From positions 1-39,799 of the forward strand of contig QKEH01000082.1 of assembly GCA_003252385.1 (NCBI GenBank): a DNA stretch of 39,799 nt, in the 5' to 3' direction. A program made the position numbers and the translations under genes. The notes under the pieces were generated by a model. It did not search any database. It was not told where the DNA came from and saw only the letters and a program-made list of their open reading frames with translations. The number at the start of each line of letters is the position of its first letter. Within the stretch, counting starts at the first letter, position 1. This document shows positions 33,752-39,799 of this stretch, in pieces. The DNA is from Bacteroidota bacterium. Its GTDB lineage: Bacteria; Bacteroidota; Bacteroidia; Bacteroidales; UBA10428.

Positions 33752-34010
33752 TTACTCTTTAAGCAGGCGGTAACTAAAGCGCTGCCTCTCTAGAGCAAGG
33801 GTGAGAATGTACACCCCGGAGTTCAGGTCGCTGATGTCGAATTCGTTCTGCCGGGTATCCAGTGAACGCACCCAACGACCATCGGCCGAGTAGAGCGACA
33901 ATGTTCAGCCTGGCGGGTGCTGGTTTTGTTTCGCCTGAAGAGTCCCATAATATTTGAGTTTTTTCGTCGAAACAAAAATATTGGATTCTACAGGCTTTAT
34001 AAAAATTCAA
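33752..34010 (-). pseudogene. Fragment of a T9SS-secreted protein (C-terminal sorting domain, broken)
   Basis: On the minus strand, the frame ending at the TAA at 33752-33754 encodes LSLYSADGRWVRSLDTRQNE and then FDISDLNSGVYILTLALERQ, then RFSYRLLKE, a textbook type A T9SS C-terminal sorting domain end. Going upstream, this frame hits a TGA at about 33904, while the adjacent frame carries SGETKPAPARLNI, resembling the PNPAxxxLNI start of the same domain. A frameshift with loss of intervening strands therefore separates the halves, and no passenger protein remains: upstream is AT-rich sequence and then the SNF2 gene's 3' end. The fragment keeps its terminator. It is a degraded remnant of a secreted protein. 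Confidence 0.72.
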
Positions 34011-34146
34011 CTTTCGGATGAATGTGTTATTTTTAATGAATACGGCTTAAATTCCTATAGAAATACGCCACGGGTAGCTTGTGGTTATATCCTTCTGCAA
34101 TGCAACTTATTGGTTTATGGCACATTATATGAAAATGGAGTACCTG

Positions 34147-36852
34147 CTAAAATCCCGGAAGTTTAAATTTCAGGGTTACTTCCCCGGTTTTCTGGTTCAC
34201 TTCAATCTTCTGGTTTTCCATGCCCATAGATTTACCGGTTGCCATTTGCATTAGACCGGAAAGGAACTGCATACCGTTATTCAATACCTGCTCCATCTGA
34301 AGGACATGAGATGGTTCTGCAACCTGTTGCTCGGTAATCGTTTCGGAGGCGGTTGTTTTCAGCTCAGGTTCTTCGCTGAACGCTTCATCTTCTTCTTCCG
34401 AATCGAAGGGTATTTTGTATTGTCTGTCGGCGGTCGCTACTGGCTTCTCCACATTGAGTTCCTCACGGCTTTCTTTGGTATCGGTTGCTTCGTCCTGCTC
34501 AAGTTCTTCCGGCACCGATTCGAATGTACCAGCTAGTTCCTTCATCTGTTGTAAGAATTGGCCTCGCCCTTTTTCTGTGAAATCCACCCAGTCGCTGGTG
34601 GAGCCTTCGTTCAACACGCTGTCAAAAAGGTTTTGTTTTACCAGCAACCCGGTAGCTATCCGCTCTTCAATAGACTCGGTAGTGATAAAATTGAAGATGG
34701 TAAGTTTCTCGCTTTTTTGCCCCAGCCGGTCTATTCGGCCTATGCGCTGGTTCTTTTTGGCAGGATTCCATGGTAATTCAAAATTAATTAAAATATCAGC
34801 AACCTGAAGGTTCAGCCCGGATCCTCCAGCTTCAGTCGAAAGAAACACCTGGCAGTGGGGATCCTCTTCAAATTGTCGAATCAGCTCGCCTCTCTTTTTT
34901 ACCGGGATGCTTCCGTTCAACTCGCTGAAACCTATATTGTTTTGAAGCAGCAGTTGGCCAATCAGATGGTGCATTTTAACCCATTCCGAAAAAATGATAA
35001 CCTTTCGACCCGAATTCTTCAGATCAAGTTTTTCCAGCAGAATGTATCGAAGCTCCTCGAGCTTGGGCGAGTCGTTGGTTGCCTCGTCAATCAGATAGGT
35101 GGAGTCACACACCATTCGCATGCCCGTTAGCAATTGTTGCAGGCGTTGCAAATCGAAAGTGGTAAGAAATTTTTTATTGATAATTTGCCCAATTCCGCTG
35201 GCATAGGATGCATGATAATAGGCCTGAAGCGGCGTCATACCTACTGGCACATCCTGTTGTTGAACATTGGGCAACTGCTCAATAACCTTTCGTTTTTCGC
35301 GTCGGAGTAATACGGTTTTTAGCTCTTCTTTTAGTTGACTCAGGTTATAATAGGCATTAATCTTATTCGGCTTTTGGTGGTCGAACAGGCAGTGCCTGTA
35401 GGAAAACTCCCAGAGTGGCCCCAATAGATGAGGGTCGAGAATGGACATTAGCGAAAACAGGTCAATGAGCTTATTCTCAATTGGGGTGCCGGTGATAATA
35501 AGCACATGCTTTCGCCCAACATTTTTAATGGCCGATGCCGATTTAGTTGCATAGTTCTTCACCTTCTGGGCTTCGTCCAGGATTAAAAAGTCGAAACGGG
35601 CACGATTTAGTGCTTCCTGGTCGCGCAGCACAGTTTCGTAGTTGATAATAAGGAAAAAAGCATCGCTCTCTCGGTATTGCAGCTCTCTTTCATCAGGCGT
35701 ACCTGAAACCACCTCGGCTCTCTCCGAGGTGAACTTTTCAATTTCTTTTTTCCATTGTTCTTTTAACGATGCCGGACAAACCACCAAGGTTTTGGAAAAA
35801 CCAAACAACTCCTTTTTAATTACGGCCGTTCCAATGGCCTGTATAGTTTTTCCTAAACCCATTTCATCGGCTATTACCGCATGTTTCCGACAAGCAGCAA
35901 ACGTAATTCCTTCCTTCTGGTAGTCGTACAAACTGGCCTTTATTGAACCAAACTCGGGTTGGAAATTTTTTTGGATGGTGAGCAATGCGAGATTTTCGAG
36001 ATAGTCATTCACCTTCTGTACTACCTCAGGACGCACGGTAATGCCGGTATAAAGCGCAGCTTCTTCCAAAAAACCCGGCAATCGGTGCAATTGATCGTCT
36101 GGCACAAAGCGTTCCTGGTTGAAATAGCGATTCAACAAATTCAACAGTCCTTCATCGGGTGAGTTCGGATAAAACCAGCTTACCCGGTATTCATTCAGAG
36201 CATCACAATAGATTTCCACAAAAGGACACTGTTTCTTCAAACGGTTTTGCAGACTGGCAGATTGTTTCAAAGCATGAAATGCGTACATAATATGCTTGGT
36301 GGTACCTAGTTTGTTAACCTCAGAGTCTTTACTGTTGCTGTATCCGGTTTCATTCTTAAAATCACGTAAAAATATTTTGTACTTCACGCCATTCTCATTA
36401 ATCAGAGTATGGTCGCCAAAAATATTATCGGCCCAGTGAATCCGGTAATTGGCATGAAGGGTTTTTTGAAGGCGTTCGTCCAAAACACGATGAATCATAC
36501 CCTCGCGCGTATAGCGTTTGTGCTCAAAGTATTTCGAAGGTTCCATCTGCAATACCAATTGCATGCTTTGTAAACAGGCAAAGGCAGGAGCATCCCATTG
36601 GCCATAACCAGGCGAAATTCCGGCAACTACATCTGCATCCAGGCGTTCATCGTCTTCTAATGCAGAATGAATCAGTATTTCCACCGGACGGTTTTGGCAC
36701 AAAAACGTGAACGCCACAGGCGACTGCGAAAGAACCTGACAACTGTCGCTCTCCAAAAGCTGTTTTGCCTCTGACTGAATATCTGACGGCAACGTGGCTC
36801 GCAATTCTTCTATGACTGCCTCTGTTTTCTGAATTAATTGACTAATATTCAT
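34147..36852 (-). CDS. SNF2-family DEAD/DEAH-type helicase
   Basis: A 901-residue SNF2/RapA-type ATPase. Residues 1-300 form an N-terminal region with no motif I recognise. The first helicase domain begins at about 306 (LYDYQKEGITFA): Walker A DEMGLGKT with Lys335, the TLVVCPASLKEQW motif at 355-367, the Walker B box as DEAQ at 426-429, and ITGTPIEN at 453-460. The second domain contains KVIIFSEWVKMHHLIGQLLL, STEAGGSGLNLQVADILINF, DLPWNP-like ELPWNPAKKNQ and QRIGRIDRLGQ (motif VI). The tail (about 765-901) is Glu/Asp-rich, then ends with a short hydrophobic piece. SNF2 proteins use ATP to translocate on double-stranded DNA and remodel nucleoprotein complexes. No methylase or nuclease gene sits beside it, so a stand-alone role in chromosome or transcription maintenance is more likely than a restriction system. 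Confidence 0.92.
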   Translation of the reverse strand: MNISQLIQKTEAVIEELRATLPSDIQSEAKQLLESDSCQVLSQSPVAFTFLCQNRPVEILIHSALEDDERLDADVVAGISPGYGQWDAPAFACLQSMQLVLQMEPSKYFEHKRYTREGMIHRVLDERLQKTLHANYRIHWADNIFGDHTLINENGVKYKIFLRDFKNETGYSNSKDSEVNKLGTTKHIMYAFHALKQSASLQNRLKKQCPFVEIYCDALNEYRVSWFYPNSPDEGLLNLLNRYFNQERFVPDDQLHRLPGFLEEAALYTGITVRPEVVQKVNDYLENLALLTIQKNFQPEFGSIKASLYDYQKEGITFAACRKHAVIADEMGLGKTIQAIGTAVIKKELFGFSKTLVVCPASLKEQWKKEIEKFTSERAEVVSGTPDERELQYRESDAFFLIINYETVLRDQEALNRARFDFLILDEAQKVKNYATKSASAIKNVGRKHVLIITGTPIENKLIDLFSLMSILDPHLLGPLWEFSYRHCLFDHQKPNKINAYYNLSQLKEELKTVLLRREKRKVIEQLPNVQQQDVPVGMTPLQAYYHASYASGIGQIINKKFLTTFDLQRLQQLLTGMRMVCDSTYLIDEATNDSPKLEELRYILLEKLDLKNSGRKVIIFSEWVKMHHLIGQLLLQNNIGFSELNGSIPVKKRGELIRQFEEDPHCQVFLSTEAGGSGLNLQVADILINFELPWNPAKKNQRIGRIDRLGQKSEKLTIFNFITTESIEERIATGLLVKQNLFDSVLNEGSTSDWVDFTEKGRGQFLQQMKELAGTFESVPEELEQDEATDTKESREELNVEKPVATADRQYKIPFDSEEEDEAFSEEPELKTTASETITEQQVAEPSHVLQMEQVLNNGMQFLSGLMQMATGKSMGMENQKIEVNQKTGEVTLKFKLPGF

Positions 36853-37074
36853 TCGATTATTTTTTTAATTCCTGCTTCACAACAGGCTCATACAATAAGG
36901 TATCGTGCTTTTAAAATAGTAACAGTGTGAAGGTACAATCAATACCACGATTATATTCAATCTGCTAAAAGCTTGTTAATAAAATATCTTGTGAGTTGTA
37001 CGTTCCATTCTCAGGTCTAAAATTGGTTTAAAGGCACCGGAATTTCTTCTCACCCCCACTTTCTTTATAATTTT

Positions 37075-37107
37075 TTTGGCTTGTAAAAGCTGCTTTGGTT
37101 ATTTTTG
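37075..37107 (+). promoter_or_regulatory. Consensus promoter of the SPOR-like gene
   Basis: TTTG (37075-37078), a 21-bp spacer and TATTTTTG (37100-37107) match TTTG-N19-21-TAnnTTTG exactly. The ATG at 37132 is 25 bp downstream. The upstream in-frame ATG at 37105 overlaps the -7 box and would be left out of the transcript, so the promoter also decides the start. Confidence 0.8.
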
Positions 37108-37131
37108 AACCAACGAAACCATCTGTTATCC

Positions 37132-38100
37132 ATGAAAGTTACAAATATCCTGCTTACAGCCCTATTGATTTCTCCGGTCGTTTCAGCGCAATTTTCGGTG
37201 CCGCAGTACCGGGGGGAACTCAACATTAAACTTTCCGTGCTCGATGAAAAACGTATTGAAAAAGGCGTTGAAATACTGAATGGCGCGGTAGTAAGAGACT
37301 ATGAAGCATTGGGAATTCTGCAGACACTTAGCGATACGGTGATTATGGAAGCCGAATCGAAAGACTACCTTAAAATGGTCAAAACCTTCATGGACGCTTC
37401 AGAGCAATATCGCCAAGGCCATCTGCTGATCTACACCGTATTTAACGACAACTGTGCTAATTTTCAGGATCAGATGAAAAAGGTGAACCATTACGCTTCC
37501 GGCATGAACAAGGCGAAGTACTACTACGATCAGGGAGCGCGTACCATGCAACGGGCAACGAATATCCGTAATGCCCTGCCACAAGCCGATAAGCCCGAAT
37601 GGATCCAGTATAAAATGCACGAAGCCCTGGAACTGGAAAAAATTGCAATCCGCGATAAGGGGCGTGCCTTACAAATTATGCAGGACTTCCCGGTTGAATA
37701 CAATTACGGCTGGGATAACGACGTTTCTCCCGAAATATTGGCCGAATACTTCAAGAATCCTTTGGTGAAACTGCCTCCCGAAGAAGTGTTTAGAAAGGTG
37801 CCGCCCGAGGAGAAGAAAGAACCCGAAGGAGGGTATGTGGAATTCCGGATTCAGATTGCCGCCCATACCGTTGCTATGGACAACGACTACATTCGAACCT
37901 TCTATACCGGTGCCGATACCGTAAAACAGGTCCAGGAGGGAGCCTGGTTCAAGTATCAGATTGGTAAATTCGACACCTTTGCCGAGGCCGATAGCGGACG
38001 GGTGGCTTGCAGGGTACCCCGCGCCTTTATCGTAGCCTATCAAGGCGATAAAAAAATCACCATCAAACAGGCGCTGGCTATTTTGCAGGAAAATCAGTAA
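37132..38100 (+). CDS. Exported protein with a C-terminal SPOR-like domain
   Basis: A 322-residue exported protein. I use the ATG at 37132, which gives the signal peptide MKVTNILLTALLISPVVSAQ and fits the promoter at 37075-37107. The middle (about 35-215) is helical and charged with repeated helix-turn patterns like a bundle. A Pro/Glu-rich hinge (KVPPEEKKEPEGG) leads to a C-terminal domain (about 239-322) that runs YVEFRIQIAAHTVA, then GAWFKYQIGKFDTFAEADSG, then PRAFIVAYQGDKKITIKQAL. The strand-helix-strand order, F-x-I-Q-I start and AFIVAY end match SPOR-like domains, which bind denuded septal peptidoglycan in other bacteria. A cell-envelope role is inferred. It converges with and overlaps the next gene by 7 bp at the 3' ends. 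Confidence 0.82.
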   Translation: MKVTNILLTALLISPVVSAQFSVPQYRGELNIKLSVLDEKRIEKGVEILNGAVVRDYEALGILQTLSDTVIMEAESKDYLKMVKTFMDASEQYRQGHLLIYTVFNDNCANFQDQMKKVNHYASGMNKAKYYYDQGARTMQRATNIRNALPQADKPEWIQYKMHEALELEKIAIRDKGRALQIMQDFPVEYNYGWDNDVSPEILAEYFKNPLVKLPPEEVFRKVPPEEKKEPEGGYVEFRIQIAAHTVAMDNDYIRTFYTGADTVKQVQEGAWFKYQIGKFDTFAEADSGRVACRVPRAFIVAYQGDKKITIKQALAILQENQ

Positions 38101-38774
38101 ACCCGTAAGCGGTATATGGGCAGGTGCTTGGTTACTCTTCCATCGGAGGCTACGGTAACCCTCAGGCTGATTTCGTTGTTGGGCCCCAACTTGTTAAATA
38201 TTTCAAAAGTCTCAGTCCCGATTTGATTGCTCTCGTTATGGTGGGAAAAATGAAATCCCCCGTAGTTGTACCCCACTTCAAAGTCCGATATACGCATCCA
38301 GGAAATGGAACCGATCAGATCATCACTGAAGAAAACCCCGAGACTGTCACAATTCAGCAATACAGCCCGGTCAATAACGGCCGGGTTATCAATGGGCCAG
38401 TCGTTCAGGGTCAGCCGGGGCTCCGGCAGGGGAAGAACATTGAAAAACCGGTATCCCAGAGCTACGGTATCGTTTTGGTTCAGGCAATACAGATTAACAC
38501 GAACCTTTCCAACCCGTTGGGGGATCAGCAGGTAGATATTCTGGGTGTCGGGAACAACGAGGGCATTACTGGCTTTCAGTTGCAAGTCGGAACAGTGGCT
38601 GAAAATTGTGGAATCAACTGATATAGGATTGTCGATACCGGCATAAAGCACGCCTTCTTTGGAACTCAGTGTTTCGATACTGTTATGCGACAAGGCATCC
38701 CCGTAACGGCCCTGGCCAAAACAGCCTGCGCCATGGATGAGAAACAACAGACACAGGCTGTACACCAGTTGCAT
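38094..38774 (-). CDS. Exported protein with GldM C-terminal-like domain
   Basis: A 226-residue exported protein with a signal peptide (about 1-20, MQLVYSLCLLFLIHGAGCFG). Residues about 42-118 run EGVLYAGIDNPISVDS, then LLIPQRVGKVRVNLY and FFNVLPLPEPRLTLND. The YxGxDNPI motif followed by a short beta domain and LPxPxxxL resembles the C-terminal beta domains of GldM, the periplasmic core subunit of the T9SS/gliding motor. The N-terminal membrane and helical part of GldM is absent, so this is a free-standing domain protein, not GldM itself. A second strand-rich domain (about 120-226) follows. It may interact with T9SS parts or simply share the fold. Its 3' end overlaps the convergent SPOR-like gene. 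Confidence 0.75.
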   Translation of the reverse strand: MQLVYSLCLLFLIHGAGCFGQGRYGDALSHNSIETLSSKEGVLYAGIDNPISVDSTIFSHCSDLQLKASNALVVPDTQNIYLLIPQRVGKVRVNLYCLNQNDTVALGYRFFNVLPLPEPRLTLNDWPIDNPAVIDRAVLLNCDSLGVFFSDDLIGSISWMRISDFEVGYNYGGFHFSHHNESNQIGTETFEIFNKLGPNNEISLRVTVASDGRVTKHLPIYRLRVY

Positions 38775-38830
38775 AGGCTTTAGGATTTTGAAGTTACCCC
38801 AAAGTAAAAAAAATACGCTATGGATGTACG

Positions 38831-39799
38831 TCAGGGCATCTGTTTTTTATGAAATTCCTGGGTAGAAAGCAATCCGCAGGCGGCAAGAATATCTTCGCCC
38901 CGTGAAGCCCGCACGGTGGTGGTAATTCCTTTCTGTACCAGCAGATCGCGGAACTGGTTCAGTTCCGCATCGGAACAGCCCTGGAGCGGCGAATCCGGAA
39001 TAGTGTGAAAGCGCAGCAAATTAATACGACAGCGCAGGCCATTTAACAACCGAGCCAGTTGATTCACATGTTTGGGCGTATCATTGATACCCCGGAAGAG
39101 AATGTACTCGAATGAAATACGACGTTGCTTATCGAAGGGAAGGCTTTTCAGGGTGGCTACTACCTCGGCTATGGGGTAGGCTTTTTCTATCGGCATGAGT
39201 TGAAGTCGTTCCTCTGCAAACGGCGAATGCAAGCTGATGGCCAGGTTGCAGTTACTTTCCAGTACGAAACGTTTCATTCCGGGAAGCAATCCTACCGTCG
39301 AAACATTGATTTTACGCGGGCTGATTTGCAAACCGTAGTCCGAGGTGATAATTTCCAGTGCTTTAAGCACCTGATCGGTAGTGTCGAAAGGCTCGCCCAT
39401 GCCCATAAATACCAGATTGGTGACTTTTTCCACTTCTTCGATGCTAAGTACCTGGTTTACAATATCCCGGGCTGAAAGATGCGCTTCAAATCCCTGGCGT
39501 GCCGTCATGCAAAAGGCACACCCCAGTTTGCATCCCACCTGCGACGACACACACACCGTATGACGTTTAGCCTCGGGCATGTATACCGTTTCAATGTATC
39601 GCTCCCCTTGTGCCGGAAAAAGGTATTTCCGGGTGCCATCGGCAGAGGTACTCACCTGTACCGGTTCCACGCGGCCCACTTCGAAATGGAGTTGCAGAAA
39701 ATTGCGGTGCTTTTTGGAGAGGGTGGTAAACTCTTCAATGGTACGCACTTGCTTTTGATAAACCCAACGGGCAATTTCGCCAGCCAGATACCCGGGCCA
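38831..39799 (-). CDS. rlmN: 23S rRNA (adenine-2503-C2) methyltransferase RlmN (5' end outside window)
   Basis: This radical SAM enzyme methylates C2 of A2503 in 23S rRNA and A37 in some tRNAs. The frame stays open to the window edge, and sequence upstream of the internal GTG at 39748 (GYLAGEIARWVYQKQ) matches the RlmN N-terminal helical domain, so about 20-40 residues are missing. Visible landmarks: QVGCKLGCAFCMTARQGF with the CxxxCxxC cluster ligands; VFMGMGEPFDT; the INVSTVGLLPGMKRFV strand; LAISLHSPFAEERLQLMPIE; EYILFRGINDTPKHVNQLAR; and near the end the conserved second catalytic Cys in EDILAACGLL. The stop lies at 38831-38833. It is probably expressed from a promoter outside the window. 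No unusual residue was noticed. Confidence 0.95.
   Translation of the reverse strand, partial: WPGYLAGEIARWVYQKQVRTIEEFTTLSKKHRNFLQLHFEVGRVEPVQVSTSADGTRKYLFPAQGERYIETVYMPEAKRHTVCVSSQVGCKLGCAFCMTARQGFEAHLSARDIVNQVLSIEEVEKVTNLVFMGMGEPFDTTDQVLKALEIITSDYGLQISPRKINVSTVGLLPGMKRFVLESNCNLAISLHSPFAEERLQLMPIEKAYPIAEVVATLKSLPFDKQRRISFEYILFRGINDTPKHVNQLARLLNGLRCRINLLRFHTIPDSPLQGCSDAELNQFRDLLVQKGITTTVRASRGEDILAACGLLSTQEFHKKQMP

Noticed and set aside
37105-37131. An in-frame upstream start (ATG at 37105) for the SPOR-like protein.
   Set aside because: It overlaps the -7 box of an exact-consensus promoter, and the later ATG at 37132 begins a standard signal peptide.

Overview
The window is chromosomal DNA from a member of the Bacteroidota, probably a Bacteroidales/Marinilabiliales-type organism. 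This rests on type IX secretion (T9SS) C-terminal sorting domains (SMP-30-like protein at 5963-7147; a remnant near 33752-34010), a GldM C-terminal-like domain (38094-38774), a DUF6175-like secreted protein, the long single-chain PurL, and promoters of the Bacteroidota form TTTG-N19-21-TAnnTTTG (clearest at 37075-37107). No rRNA, tRNA, CRISPR array, insertion sequence or phage gene was recognised.

Layout. 1-3110: 3' part of a giant charged coiled-coil protein built from near-identical 348-bp (116-residue) repeats. 3201-3953 (-): short-chain dehydrogenase. 4279-5811 (+): hybrid histidine kinase. 5963-7147 (+): secreted SMP-30/gluconolactonase-like protein with a T9SS tail. 7203-9054 (-): LemA-TPM-TPM operon. 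9240-13558 (-): five-gene operon of exported proteins (LPP20-like pair, DUF6175-like, FlgT/CsgG-like candidates), bounded downstream by a terminator and upstream by an inverted repeat. 13802-17494 (-): purL. 17666-19045 (-): exonuclease/GIY-YIG fusion. 19257-19736 (+): unknown protein. 20048-21900 (-): DUF4268 protein, arfB and a DMT transporter.

22080-25528 (-): a peptidase-containing ABC exporter with its HlyD-type adaptor, whose C-terminus is out of frame. 25843-30745 (+): a 1.6-kilo-residue surface protein (IgGFc-binding-like head, Calx-beta, cadherin-like and HYR modules) interrupted by a single-base frameshift. 30788-32215 (+): membrane glycosyltransferase. 32235-33470 (-): radical SAM protein. 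33752-34010 (-): broken T9SS sorting domain followed by a strong terminator. 34147-36852 (-): SNF2 helicase. 37132-38100 (+): exported SPOR-like protein. 38094-38774 (-): exported GldM-domain protein. 38831-end (-): rlmN, cut by the window edge.

Housekeeping genes (purL, rlmN, arfB) alternate with envelope and secretion genes. The most promising unexplained material is the five-gene exported-protein operon (9240-13558), the 29-residue-based coiled-coil repeat protein (1-3110), and the C39 exporter unit, which has no visible substrate gene. The three reading-frame lesions between 22 and 34 kb could be real decay or assembly errors; the sequence alone cannot decide.
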